Notes: generated by a model not told the origin, from the sequence alone. A DNA stretch of 32,771 nt from Aliidiomarina quisquiliarum (GCF_023922585.1 NZ_JAMFTN010000049.1:1-32771); one strand, 5' to 3'; shown: positions 17,204 through 26,143, counted from the first letter of the stretch. Numbers and translations: made by a program.

Positions 17204-18775
17204 ATGCTGCAAGACTCCCTGCTCGCTGAGTTAGTAACTAACCTACCCGGCCCTGTTCGCCTACAAAAATTAGTAGCCAGTTTACATAGCTATTTTTCTT
17301 GTGGGGCCGTGGTGTTATTGCGTAAAGAGCAAGACAGTTTGCGCCCGGTAGCCCAACAAGGCCTAGTAAAAGAAGCTTTTGGCCGCCATTTCGAATTAGC
17401 CCAGCACCCCCGCTTAGCCATTTTATGCAATAGCCGTGAAGCTATACGCTTTGAGCCCGACAGCCCGTTGCCTGATCCTTACGACGGTTTAATTGAAGCT
17501 TTACCTAAACAGCACTTGGCGGTTCACGACTGTATGGGTATGGCGCTATTTATTGAGGGCGCCTTGTGGGGAGCCGTAACCCTAGACGCCCTTGAGCCCG
17601 GTACTTTTAATGAACAGCACAGGCGTGAATTACAACGCTGTTCGTTAGTAATTGAAGCCATGTTGCGTATGACTGGCCTAGAGCAAGACAACAAAGCGTT
17701 GCGCCAAGGCCGGCAAGACGAATTACAAATGGAGTCGAAGCTACAAACTGGTGCCGACATTATTGGCAACAGTGCCGCTATTAATGGCGTACTAGAAGAG
17801 CTACGGGTGGTGGCTCAGTCAGACTTGCCAGTGTTATTACTCGGCGACACCGGTACCGGTAAAGAGCTTTTTGCCCGCCAGTTACATGCCCAGTCGCGCC
17901 GCGCCAACAAGCCTATGGTGTATGTGAACTGTGCGGCTTTGCCCGAAAGTTTAGCCGAAAGCGAGCTGTTTGGGCACAGCAAAGGCGCCTTTTCTGGGGC
18001 TACGAATGAACGCCAAGGCCGTTTTGAAAGTGCCCACGGTGGCACTATATTTCTAGATGAAGTGGGTGAATTGCCCCTTAGTATTCAAGCCAAGCTTTTG
18101 CGGGTGTTGCAAAATGGTGAGGTGCAGCGCTTGGGCACCGACAAAATACGCCATGTAGACGTACGCATAGTTGCTGCCACCAACCGTAAACTGCAAGAGC
18201 AAATTAAAGCCAAAGAGTTTCGGGCTGACCTTTACCACCGGCTGTCGGTGTACCCACTACATATTCCGCCCCTGCGTGAGCGCGACCAAGACATTTTATT
18301 ATTGGCTGGTTTTTTTCTTGAGCAGAACCGCACCCGTTTGGGCTTTCGCAGCTTACGTTTAAGCCCCGCCACCGAGCAAATGCTGTTGCAGTATCCTTGG
18401 CCTGGCAACGTACGGGAGTTAGAACATGTTATTAGCCGCGCGGCAATTAAAGCGTTAAGCTTGGGCGAAATTCGGACCGACATTGTTACCTTAAGCCCAG
18501 ACTATTTCGACGGTTTAGAACCCCCTTCCGAGCTTATTCAAACCCATGGTGCGCCAGCTAGCAACAACCAACCCACCGAGCTGTTAGCCATGCGTGAAGC
18601 GGTTGAGCAAACTCAGCGGCGGCTAATTCAAGAAGCCTTGGTTTATAGCGACCAGTCGTGGGCGCAAGCAGCCCGCATGCTAGAATTAGACCCCAGCAAC
18701 TTGCACAAATTAGCCCGTCGGCTAGGCTTAAAAGTGAACGCCAGCAGCACGCCAATTGAGGGAACGGAGTTATGA
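17204..18775 (+). CDS. norR: NO-responsive sigma-54 activator NorR
   Basis: A bacterial enhancer-binding protein that senses nitric oxide at a mononuclear iron in its GAF domain and activates sigma-54 promoters. The GAF domain (about 20-165) holds the conserved RFEPDSPLPDPYDG (82-95) and C110, equivalent to the E. coli iron-site region. The AAA+ domain has Walker A GDTGTGKE (214-221), Walker B FLDEVGEL (283-290) and NLHKLARRLGL in the C-terminal Fis-type HTH. The sigma-54 contact loop reads GAFSGA (261-266) rather than GAFTGA. At 523 residues the length is normal. It overlaps the next gene by four bases and is divergent from ytfE across its own binding sites. No norVW or norBC lies nearby. 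Confidence 0.94.
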   Translation: MLQDSLLAELVTNLPGPVRLQKLVASLHSYFSCGAVVLLRKEQDSLRPVAQQGLVKEAFGRHFELAQHPRLAILCNSREAIRFEPDSPLPDPYDGLIEALPKQHLAVHDCMGMALFIEGALWGAVTLDALEPGTFNEQHRRELQRCSLVIEAMLRMTGLEQDNKALRQGRQDELQMESKLQTGADIIGNSAAINGVLEELRVVAQSDLPVLLLGDTGTGKELFARQLHAQSRRANKPMVYVNCAALPESLAESELFGHSKGAFSGATNERQGRFESAHGGTIFLDEVGELPLSIQAKLLRVLQNGEVQRLGTDKIRHVDVRIVAATNRKLQEQIKAKEFRADLYHRLSVYPLHIPPLRERDQDILLLAGFFLEQNRTRLGFRSLRLSPATEQMLLQYPWPGNVRELEHVISRAAIKALSLGEIRTDIVTLSPDYFDGLEPPSELIQTHGAPASNNQPTELLAMREAVEQTQRRLIQEALVYSDQSWAQAARMLELDPSNLHKLARRLGLKVNASSTPIEGTEL

Positions 18776-19200
18776 CTTTATTACAACGTTTTGCTTGGCG
18801 TGTGGCGGCCGTATTGTTTTTTATTATTGCCTTAATTGGTGTGCCTTTACCCGGCTTACCAACGGTACCGTTTTTATTGTTGTCGGCTTGGTGCGCAGGC
18901 AAGGGCTGGCCTCGATTAGAGCGTTGGCTATTGCAACACCCTCAATTTGGCCCGCCTATTTTACGTTGGCGCCAGCATGGCATAATTTCTCGTAAAGCCA
19001 AATACTTGGCTAGCCTAATGACTAGCCTAAGTATGTGCTTACTTTGGCTTAGTAGCGCACCGCGCTTGTTGGCGGGCATTATTACTTTAGCTGTTCTACT
19101 GGTACTTTTATGGTTATGGCGGCGCCCTGAACAGCCCGTTGTGGCCGAGCAAGCACCGCCCTTATCAACAACAAGCAAGAAGGTGCAACAACATGACTAA
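18772..19200 (+). CDS. DUF454 (YbaN-like) inner-membrane protein
   Basis: A small membrane protein of the DUF454 family. The signature PLPGLPTVPFLLLSAWCAGKGWPRLERWLLQHPQFGP spans about residues 24-62. Hydrophobic helices lie at about 10-24, 32-44, 79-94 and 97-115. The C-terminal tail after residue 118 is polar and Gln/Lys-rich. The function of the family is not established. Its start overlaps the norR stop (ATGA), so translation is coupled to the NO sensor, and its end overlaps moeB by eight bases. The context suggests a membrane role in NO or nitrate metabolism, but nothing in the sequence shows a reaction. Confidence 0.8.
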   Translation: MTLLQRFAWRVAAVLFFIIALIGVPLPGLPTVPFLLLSAWCAGKGWPRLERWLLQHPQFGPPILRWRQHGIISRKAKYLASLMTSLSMCLLWLSSAPRLLAGIITLAVLLVLLWLWRRPEQPVVAEQAPPLSTTSKKVQQHD

Positions 19201-19990
19201 GCCAATAGTAGAGCTAACCGATGCTCAGTCGCTGCGATATGCGCGGCATATTATGCTGCCTAGTATGGACTTTGAAGGCCAAGAAAAGCTATTGGCTAGC
19301 CATGCCTTAGTGGTAGGTGCTGGGGGGCTTGGTTGTGCTGTTATTCCTTACTTAGTGGCAAGCGGTGTGGGTACTATAACCATTGTTGACAACGACATTA
19401 TTGAACGCAGTAATTTACAGCGCCAAATACTATACCGCGAAGCCGACTTGGGCGCTTTAAAAGCATCCACGGCTATTAAAGCCGTGCAGCACATGAATAG
19501 TGATTGCCAACTTCAGGCCATAACCGAACGCATTACCGACGACAATATTGGTCGTTTATTTGCTGCAGATACCCAACCAAAAATAGACGTAATAGTGGAC
19601 TGCACCGACAATGTAAACATTCGCTTGTGCTTAAACCGCTATTGCTTCAGTACCGCCACGCCATTAGTGTCGGGGGCGGCTATTCGAATGGAAGGTCAGG
19701 TGGCTGTTTACCCAATGAACAGAAAAACATTGCACCAAAAAGCTATGCCTTGTTATCGTTGCTTTAGTCATTACTTTGGTGAACAACAGCTAACCTGTAT
19801 GGAAGCTGGCGTGCTTTCACCCCTGGTGGGAGTAGTGGGTACTTTACAAGCAGTAGAAACATTAAAAGTGCTAACAGGCATTGGCACCACGCTGCAAGGT
19901 AAAGTGCTTCTTTACGATGCAGCGCATGCCACTTTTCATACCATGCAGCTACCCAAACTAACTAGCTGCCCCGTGTGTGCCTTAGCTTAA
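19193..19990 (+). CDS. moeB: Molybdopterin-synthase adenylyltransferase MoeB
   Basis: MoeB adenylates the C-terminal Gly of MoaD so that it can carry sulfur for molybdopterin synthesis, which nitrate reductase needs. The ATP-binding loop GAGGLG is at 42-47, the Arg finger segment RSNLQRQ at 72-78, and DCTDN with its Mg-binding Asp at 136-140. SGAAIRMEGQV and zinc cysteines C187, C190, C259 and C262 complete the family pattern, which follows E. coli MoeB closely. I chose the ATG at 19193 because homology begins there and AAGGTG lies upstream. The frame is open to 19139, inside the preceding gene. Its stop codon overlaps the stop of convergent nnrS. Placement in the norR operon is unusual. Confidence 0.9.
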   Translation: MTKPIVELTDAQSLRYARHIMLPSMDFEGQEKLLASHALVVGAGGLGCAVIPYLVASGVGTITIVDNDIIERSNLQRQILYREADLGALKASTAIKAVQHMNSDCQLQAITERITDDNIGRLFAADTQPKIDVIVDCTDNVNIRLCLNRYCFSTATPLVSGAAIRMEGQVAVYPMNRKTLHQKAMPCYRCFSHYFGEQQLTCMEAGVLSPLVGVVGTLQAVETLKVLTGIGTTLQGKVLLYDAAHATFHTMQLPKLTSCPVCALA

Positions 19991-21189
19991 CCAGGCCGAC
20001 CGTCGGCCCGTGGCGTGGTAAGCACTGGGAAGTACACCACAATGTAGCAACCATACGCCAGCACCCAAGCGCCTATGGCCCAGTTGTACCATTCAGCTGC
20101 AGTCATGGGGAACCAGCCGCCGCTAACAATACGTATAACCGCCGACACAATAACGAACAAGAAGGCAATAGCCATAATGCGTTTTGGTTGTAGCGGCCGA
20201 CCAGAATGGCCTAACGACACTCGCGCCATCATGGACAAGATCATGATACCCATGGCGCCTGCTGTTAAGGCGTGAGTTGCAGTGCTAGCACTAATATTAA
20301 AGCCCGCATAACGCAGAGCAAACAATGCCAAACCCGCCGGTATAAAGGCCACGGCTAAATGTAAGCTCCATAGCAACGGCACATTAAGGGTTATCCAAAA
20401 GCGTAGCCGTATAAGGCGTACGAAATTAGTAATAGCTGCTAGGCTAAATAAAACCACCATGACCGAGCTTGGAATATATTTCACCAACACAAAGAAATGC
20501 AGCACAAACACTAACCAAATTGAACCTAGTGCTAACCGATCAAGCCATACTATTGGGGCAACTCTTGGAGTACTGGTGCCATTGGCGGTAAACATAGGCA
20601 ATACTCGCCCCGACACTACCGCCATAACTAAAGTAATTAACCACACGGCATTGGTGCTGCCATGGCTTATAAATTGAAAGTGGCCTTGCAACACGCCTAG
20701 GTGCATTAATAAGTTGCACACTGCCAGTAGCAACAAAATAGGCACAAAGAACATGTTTCGCTGCTGCCCTGCTTTAAGCAAAATAAGGGCAAAGAAAATA
20801 GCTGCCATAGGCAAGAAGGCTAAGTCGACCAGCGCTACCACTATATGGGGCAAGTCGCCGCCAAACAGCATTAATAAACGCCCCGCTAACCACACAGCCG
20901 TTAACCAAAACAATGGGTAGCCGTGCGTGGCTCGTACCCCGCTCCAATTTTGTACTGCCGTTAGTAAAAACCCCACTATAATGGCAGTAACAAAGCCGAA
21001 TAACATTTCATGCTGGTGCCAAAACACCACGTTGTAATATGTGTTTAACTGAATTGTACCGCTAAGTGCCAAGCCCCATAAGGCCATAGCAATAGCACTA
21101 AATATTGCCCCAAATAAAAACATAGGCCGGAATGCTTGGCGTAGTAATGGCGCTAGCGCGTCTTCTTTTGCTTGTTTAGTTACTTGCAC
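19987..21189 (-). CDS. nnrS: NnrS family haem/copper membrane protein
   Basis: NnrS is a polytopic membrane protein that binds haem and copper and lowers nitrosative stress in denitrifiers and nitrate-respirers. The family signature is clear: FRPMFLFGAIFSAIAMALWG near the start, FWHQHEMLFGFVTAIIVGFLLTAVQNWSG (about 56-84), VSGRVLPMFTANG and HALTAGAMGIMILSMMARVSLGHSGR (about 307-332). These carry conserved histidines that may bind haem. About 12 helices are present. The start is the GTG at 21189 with AAGGGG nine bases upstream. It is the second gene after narK1 (39-base gap). Its stop overlaps the moeB stop by four bases (shared TTAA). Confidence 0.9.
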   Translation of the reverse strand: MQVTKQAKEDALAPLLRQAFRPMFLFGAIFSAIAMALWGLALSGTIQLNTYYNVVFWHQHEMLFGFVTAIIVGFLLTAVQNWSGVRATHGYPLFWLTAVWLAGRLLMLFGGDLPHIVVALVDLAFLPMAAIFFALILLKAGQQRNMFFVPILLLLAVCNLLMHLGVLQGHFQFISHGSTNAVWLITLVMAVVSGRVLPMFTANGTSTPRVAPIVWLDRLALGSIWLVFVLHFFVLVKYIPSSVMVVLFSLAAITNFVRLIRLRFWITLNVPLLWSLHLAVAFIPAGLALFALRYAGFNISASTATHALTAGAMGIMILSMMARVSLGHSGRPLQPKRIMAIAFLFVIVSAVIRIVSGGWFPMTAAEWYNWAIGAWVLAYGCYIVVYFPVLTTPRADGRPG

Positions 21190-21228
21190 GTTCTATTTCC
21201 CCTTCGTCTAAACAGCTGTGCTGATCAG

Positions 21229-22560
21229 TTAGTTGTCGTCATAAAAGGTGTCGGCGCGGGCTTGCGCCAGCTCTTTACGGTAACGTTCAGCGCGCATGGC
21301 AAAGAACATAGCTGTCATGCACATTGCCAGTACCGCATAGAGCACCATAAAGGCACCACTGCTTATGCCTAGCAAGTCTTGTACCAACCCGAAGGCTACC
21401 GGCAAAGTAAATCCGCCAACGGCACCAAGGGCTGCCACAATACCGCCCACCGAACCCATGCGGTTGGGGTAATAGTTATGTAACACTTTAAGCACACTGG
21501 CGCGGCCAAGGCCCTGCGCTATGCCAATAATAAAAATTAGCGCTGTGAACAACCACACGTTCACTTCTATCGATAGCACCACGTCGCGTTCAATGCCGTG
21601 AATGGTCATGGTGGTGGGTGGGTAGCTAAGAAAGAACAAACACACTAAGCACACCCAAAACACAGCCCAGTTTACTAGCCGGCCACCGTAGCGGTCGGCC
21701 ATCCAACCGCCTAGCGCGCGCACCATGCTAGAGGTAGTAACAAAAAAGAGAGTGAAGGCCATGGCTTGGTCGAAGGGTAATTGGTACGCTTGCATATAAT
21801 AACTTGGCAACCACAAAATAAGTGCCAAAAAGCTACCAAAAACAAAGTAATAATACAGGCTAAAGCGCCACACGCGGCGCTCTTTCAGGGGCGCTAAATG
21901 GGCACGCCATGGCTCGGTACTAAAGCCCACATAGCTTGGTACTTTAGGCGCCCCCACGGCAAAAATAACCAGCATAAGTAGCAACCCAACGGCGTAAACT
22001 GGCCCTGTCCATTGCCAGTCGTAGTACTTTACCAGCAGCGGAATCATAATAAAGGAAATGGCTGCGCCCGCATTACCGGCACCAAAAATGCCTAGCGCCA
22101 AGCCTTGCTTACGACTAGCAAACCAGTCGGTTACATAACGTACGCCAAGGGTAAACGACACCCCGCTAATACCAATCCAGAGGCCCATCCATAAAAAACC
22201 TGCGTAGCTTTCTATAAACGGCAATAACGCCAACGACGGAATAGTAAGCACCATTTGCATAATCCATAAGGTGCGGGCCGAATAGTATTCTGAAATTAAA
22301 CCTATGGGAATACGCAATAATCCCCCAGTCAGCATGGGAGCCGAAAGCAGCACACCCAATTCCACACCGTTTAAACTCAGCTGTTGCTGAATATTAATGG
22401 CAAGCACTGCGTACAGCACCCACACCGAAAAGTTGGCACCGAAGGCCATTGTAGCTAGCGTTAACGCCCGCCAAGCATGAGGCAAGGTGGCGTCGAGTAC
22501 TTTATTTGGGTTGGTATCCATTTTTATGTCCATAGCCTTTGCGTGGGTATTTGTCATCAT
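21229..22560 (-). CDS. narK: Nitrate/nitrite transporter NarK (MFS), NarK1-like
   Basis: A 12-helix major facilitator protein of the nitrate/nitrite porter family, moving nitrate (probably with protons) across the inner membrane. Seen: the TM2 arginine R83 in LLRIPIGL, nitrate signature 1 GAGNAGAAISF (160-170), the TM8 arginine in SSMVRALGGWMADRYGG, and nitrate signature 2 SVGGIVAALGAVGGFTLP. I assign it to the NarK1-like branch from its N-terminal form; this is tentative. The start is uncertain: ATG codons at residues 1, 2, 10 and 14 all lack a strong ribosome binding site. Its -10 CATAAT is placed for class II FNR activation from the box at 22749-22762. nnrS follows in the operon. Confidence 0.9.
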   Translation of the reverse strand: MMTNTHAKAMDIKMDTNPNKVLDATLPHAWRALTLATMAFGANFSVWVLYAVLAINIQQQLSLNGVELGVLLSAPMLTGGLLRIPIGLISEYYSARTLWIMQMVLTIPSLALLPFIESYAGFLWMGLWIGISGVSFTLGVRYVTDWFASRKQGLALGIFGAGNAGAAISFIMIPLLVKYYDWQWTGPVYAVGLLLMLVIFAVGAPKVPSYVGFSTEPWRAHLAPLKERRVWRFSLYYYFVFGSFLALILWLPSYYMQAYQLPFDQAMAFTLFFVTTSSMVRALGGWMADRYGGRLVNWAVFWVCLVCLFFLSYPPTTMTIHGIERDVVLSIEVNVWLFTALIFIIGIAQGLGRASVLKVLHNYYPNRMGSVGGIVAALGAVGGFTLPVAFGLVQDLLGISSGAFMVLYAVLAMCMTAMFFAMRAERYRKELAQARADTFYDDN

Positions 22561-22861
22561 AACGATTTTATAAGCAAGTTAACGCCCCTACCTCGCCCTA
22601 CCTCTTTTGCGCCAAGAGCGCGCATTTGCGGGATCGGCATACCCATTTGTGAGTACGCACTCCCTACCAGCGTGCCGCAGAGCAGCACTACCGTTAACCC
22701 AAAGGGAATAGTTAGTTATATTATGCATTTACAACGCAACTTTGCCTTTTGACATAGATCAAGCAACCTAAAGCCTAAACCACCGACAATGCAAGCTCGT
22801 TATAATATTAGTTACCTCTTTGGTAACGCATCTGTAACATCATGTACTTCATGAGGTAACC
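22561..22861. promoter_or_regulatory. Divergent narK1/narK2 control region
   Basis: No gene is visible in these 301 bases; they are regulatory. The FNR box TTGACATAGATCAA lies at 22749-22762. It is 41.5 bases from a start for narK1 (-10 CATAAT, minus strand, 22720-22725) and about 58 from one for narK2 (-10 TATAAT, 22801-22806). A NarL/NarP-like 7-2-7 site, TACCCAT-TT-GTGAGTA, is at 22640-22655. Single heptamers TACCTCG (22589-22595) and TACCTCT (22599-22605) are near narK1. The narK2 leader contains competing hairpins, listed separately. Confidence 0.75.
22811..22860 (+). promoter_or_regulatory. Possible RBS-sequestering leader switch of narK2
   Basis: GTTACCTC (22811-22818) is the exact complement of GAGGTAAC (22853-22860), which contains the narK2 ribosome binding site. 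The same left arm can instead pair locally with GGTAAC (22822-22827) over a five-base loop. The two pairings exclude each other, as in translational switches. Overlap with NarL-type half-sites is an alternative explanation. Confidence 0.35.
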
Positions 22862-24352
22862 ATGTCATCTACACCGTCCGTTAGTAGTCTCAACTTGCTT
22901 CGCTTTAGCGACCCTAAAATTAAAACTCTACACCTTACTTGGTTTGCTTTTTTTCTAACTTTCGCCGTGTGGTTTGCCCACGCCCCGCTACTGTCGGCTA
23001 TTCAGCATTCATTAGACTTAACCGACACCCAAGTAAAGGCCCTGCTTATTCTGAACGTAGCTATGACCATTCCAGCTCGTATCGTTGTGGGTATGTTGGT
23101 AGATAAAATGGGGCCACGCATTATTTATGCGGGGTTACTGATTATTTCCGGCTTTTTGTGTATTGGCTTTGCCTTTGCCAATTCATATACCAGCTTAGCT
23201 ATTTTTCGTTTTTTACTTGGTTTTGTTGGCGCCGGTTTTGTTATTGGTATTCGCCTTGTAAGCGAATGGTTTCCTGCCCACCAAGTAGGTACTGCTGAAG
23301 GTATTTATGGGGGCTGGGGCAACTTTGGTTCGGCCGCTGCAGCCATGACCTTGCCTGCCATTGCCCTTGCCTTTGGCGGCGACGACGGCTGGCGTTATGC
23401 CATTGCCCTAGTGGGTGTGTTATGTGGTGTGTATGGTTTGGTGTTCTATAAATATGCCCGCAATACACCTAAAGGTTCAATTTATTTTAAGCCGAAAAAA
23501 TCGGGCGCCATGTGGGTGTCGTCGTGGGGTGCCTTATGGACCCTACTGCTAATGAACATTCCCATGTACCTAGCCTTAGCACTACTGGCGTGGCGTTTAG
23601 CCCCAGGTGGCGTTAACCTTATTTCAGAAACCAGCATGTATGTGTTCTTCGCTTTACTAGCTGTTTTGTTTGTTTATCACAGCATTCAAACGTGGCAAAT
23701 TAACGCCCAACATTTGCGCGAAGGGGTAGCTGAGTTAGAAAAATACTCGTTCAAGCAAGTGGCTATATTAAACGTAGCCTACTTTGCCACGTTCGGTTCA
23801 GAATTGGCGGTAGTTTCTATGTTACCGCTGTATTTTTTACAAACCTTTGAAGGCTTAACTCCGGTAACGGCTGGTTTACTAGCTTCGGCTTTTGCCTTTA
23901 TGAACCTTATGTCGCGTCCTTTAGGTGGCTGGTTCTCTGACAAGTATGGTCGCCGCCGCAGTTTACTTATAATGATTGCCGGTTTAGCCGTGGGTTATTT
24001 CCTAATGGGCTTAATTGACAGCTACTGGTGGATTAGTATTGCTGTACTGGTAACTATGCTTTGTTCGTTCTTCGTGCAAGCTGGTGAAGGTGCTGTATTT
24101 GCCATGATTCCGCTAATTAAGCGCAGCATGACAGGCCAAATTGCTGGTATGGCAGGTGCATACGGTAACGTAGGTGCCGTTGTTTACCTAACTGTGCTTA
24201 GCTTCGTAAGTTACAGTAATTTCTTCTTTGTGATTGCCGCTTCAGCCCTGCTTGGTTTTGTGGCGGTGCTATTTATGGACAACCCGAAAGGCCATATTTC
24301 AGAAGTAATGCCCGACGGCACTGTACATACAATTGAGGTAGGCCATAAGTAA
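22862..24352 (+). CDS. narK: Nitrate/nitrite transporter NarK (MFS), NarK2-like
   Basis: A second nitrate/nitrite porter of the major facilitator superfamily, distinct in sequence from the divergent NarK. Seen: the TM2 arginine R73 in [15 protein letters not shown], signature 1 [13 protein letters not shown] (150-162), the TM8 motif [18 protein letters not shown], and signature 2 [19 protein letters not shown]. At 496 residues it is longer than its partner because of a larger central loop (about 195-300, which includes extra helices). The likely role is nitrate/nitrite antiport or nitrite export; this is inferred. The GAGGT ribosome binding site lies within a possible leader hairpin. Its stop TAA is followed immediately by the ATG of a kinase/phosphatase fusion, so the two are co-expressed. 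Confidence 0.9.
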   Translation: MSSTPSVSSLNLLRFSDPKIKTLHLTWFAFFLTFAVWFAHAPLLSAIQHSLDLTDTQVKALLILNVAMTIPARIVVGMLVDKMGPRIIYAGLLIISGFLCIGFAFANSYTSLAIFRFLLGFVGAGFVIGIRLVSEWFPAHQVGTAEGIYGGWGNFGSAAAAMTLPAIALAFGGDDGWRYAIALVGVLCGVYGLVFYKYARNTPKGSIYFKPKKSGAMWVSSWGALWTLLLMNIPMYLALALLAWRLAPGGVNLISETSMYVFFALLAVLFVYHSIQTWQINAQHLREGVAELEKYSFKQVAILNVAYFATFGSELAVVSMLPLYFLQTFEGLTPVTAGLLASAFAFMNLMSRPLGGWFSDKYGRRRSLLIMIAGLAVGYFLMGLIDSYWWISIAVLVTMLCSFFVQAGEGAVFAMIPLIKRSMTGQIAGMAGAYGNVGAVVYLTVLSFVSYSNFFFVIAASALLGFVAVLFMDNPKGHISEVMPDGTVHTIEVGHK

Positions 24353-26131
24353 ATGGACACTGTGCCCGCGCATAATAAGCAGTTACTGCTTGATTACCAC
24401 GTTATTAGTGATGCTGCGGGCAAGGTCGGCAATGAAGACGCAGCGGGCATGTATTGCCCTAGCGACGCTTACATGCAAACCTACAAAGGCGCTGCGTTTG
24501 TAATTGCCGACGGTGTGAGCAGTGCCGAAGCCGGCCGCGACGCTAGCAAAACAGCCGTTGACGCCTTTTTACACGACTACTTTAAAACCCCCGACACTTG
24601 GTCGGTACGCCACAGTGCCGAACAAGTGTTATCAACCATTAATTTACGCTTATATCGCCACAGCCACGCCTTTAATAATGACAGTAAAGGCCACTTATGT
24701 ACGTTCAGTGCAGTGGTTATTAAGTCTCATTCGGCGCATATTTTCCATGTGGGCGACAGCCGCGTGTACCATTGGCGCAACCAACAGCTAGACCAACTGA
24801 CCACCGATCATACGGTGCATATTAGTAAGGGCCGTTCGTTCTTAGCCCGCGCACTGGGTATGGACGGTAACTTACAGCTTGATTATCAACGCCTACAGCT
24901 AACCCTTGGCGACAAATTGTTGCTTAGTACCGATGGCTTACATGAGTTTGTAAGCCCCACCGAAATAAACCACGCTTTAACAACCCTTTCTTCCAGCGAA
25001 GAAGCCGCCAATAGTTTAAAAGCGAAAGCCTTAGCTGCCGGTTGCGACGACAATTTAAGTGTTATTGTGGTGCATATACAGCAGCTGCCCAATGAAGACA
25101 TTGACGACTACCAAGAGCGGTTAACCAAATTACCTTTTCCACCTGCCTTTGCGCCGGGTATGAAAGTAGACGGTTACGAGGTAATCAAAGAAATTTTCGC
25201 CAGTAGCCGTAGCCACATGTACTTAGTTAAAGACCTTGAAACCGGTGTGCTGGCCGCCATGAAAGCGCCTTCGGCTAACTTTGAAGACGACAGCAGCTAT
25301 ATTGAACGTTTTATACGTGAAGAATGGATTGGCAGCCGTATTCACAGCCCCCATGTGGTAGGTATTATTCGCCAGTCGCGGCCTCGTAGTTTTTTATATT
25401 ATGTCATGGACTATGTGGAAGGCGACAGCATGGACGACTGGTTAGAAGCACAATGGCTACAAACTAGGCAACCCATAAAGCCCGCACTGGCGCTGCGGCT
25501 ACTTGACCAAATAGCGGCCGGCCTACAAGCCTTTCACGACTGCGAAGCTATTCACCAAGACTTAAAGCCCGGCAATGTAATTATTCAGCACGATAAAGCC
25601 AGCGGCAAAGAAACTGCCATAATTGTTGATTTTGGCTCTGTGTTTGTGTCGGGCGTGGCTGAAATATTTATTCCGATTGAGCACGAGTCGGTACTAGGTA
25701 CAGCTTCTTATTCAGACCCGCTGTATTTAACCGGGAAAAATTCGGCCATTCAAGGCGACGTGTATTCGTTGGCTACTATTGCCTATGAAATGTTTACCGG
25801 CAAATTGCCCTACAGTGATAAAATTGAAAACTGCAAAGTGCCGAGCGACTACGACCGATTACGCTACATTAGTGCCGCTAAAGTTAATCCACGGGTACCC
25901 GTATGGCTTGATCGGGCGCTACAAAAAGGCGTCGATTTTGATTTACAGCACCGCTACACCACAGTAGCGGAGTTTATGAAAGACCTCCGCCACCCTAACC
26001 CTGACTTTTTGCGTGACGAAGTTAAACAAAGCAGCAAAAACAGCAGTTTGCTATTTTGGCAACTGCTGTCTGGTTTTTGGTTTATTACCCTACTACTGGT
26101 TATTTATTTGTTTGTGCTGAACCGTAGTTAA
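24353..26131 (+). CDS. PP2C phosphatase / Ser-Thr protein kinase fusion with C-terminal membrane anchor
   Basis: A bifunctional signalling protein. Residues 1-243 are a PP2C phosphatase with metal-binding positions E28/D29 (GNEDA), D53 (IADGVSS), D194 (STDGL) and D233 (CDDNLS), plus FHVGDSRVYHW. Residues about 270-545 are a Hanks-type kinase: K304 (AAMK), the catalytic loop HQDLKPGN (401-408) and DFG (426-428). The glycine-rich loop is replaced by ASSRSHMY, and the APE glutamate is absent in GTASYSDPLY. A helix at about 567-588 anchors the C-terminus with the enzyme in the cytoplasm. It starts directly after the narK2 stop. Similar fusions sit beside nitrate transporters in assimilation clusters such as that of Pseudomonas, so it probably controls nitrate uptake. 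The target is unknown. Confidence 0.88.
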   Translation: MDTVPAHNKQLLLDYHVISDAAGKVGNEDAAGMYCPSDAYMQTYKGAAFVIADGVSSAEAGRDASKTAVDAFLHDYFKTPDTWSVRHSAEQVLSTINLRLYRHSHAFNNDSKGHLCTFSAVVIKSHSAHIFHVGDSRVYHWRNQQLDQLTTDHTVHISKGRSFLARALGMDGNLQLDYQRLQLTLGDKLLLSTDGLHEFVSPTEINHALTTLSSSEEAANSLKAKALAAGCDDNLSVIVVHIQQLPNEDIDDYQERLTKLPFPPAFAPGMKVDGYEVIKEIFASSRSHMYLVKDLETGVLAAMKAPSANFEDDSSYIERFIREEWIGSRIHSPHVVGIIRQSRPRSFLYYVMDYVEGDSMDDWLEAQWLQTRQPIKPALALRLLDQIAAGLQAFHDCEAIHQDLKPGNVIIQHDKASGKETAIIVDFGSVFVSGVAEIFIPIEHESVLGTASYSDPLYLTGKNSAIQGDVYSLATIAYEMFTGKLPYSDKIENCKVPSDYDRLRYISAAKVNPRVPVWLDRALQKGVDFDLQHRYTTVAEFMKDLRHPNPDFLRDEVKQSSKNSSLLFWQLLSGFWFITLLLVIYLFVLNRS

Positions 26132-26143
26132 CCTACCTAGGGA

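Noticed and set aside
22477-22752. 91-residue plus-strand open frame in the narK intergenic region
   Set aside because: It overlaps the narK1 start and the NarL-like and FNR-linked promoter elements; no RBS or motif.
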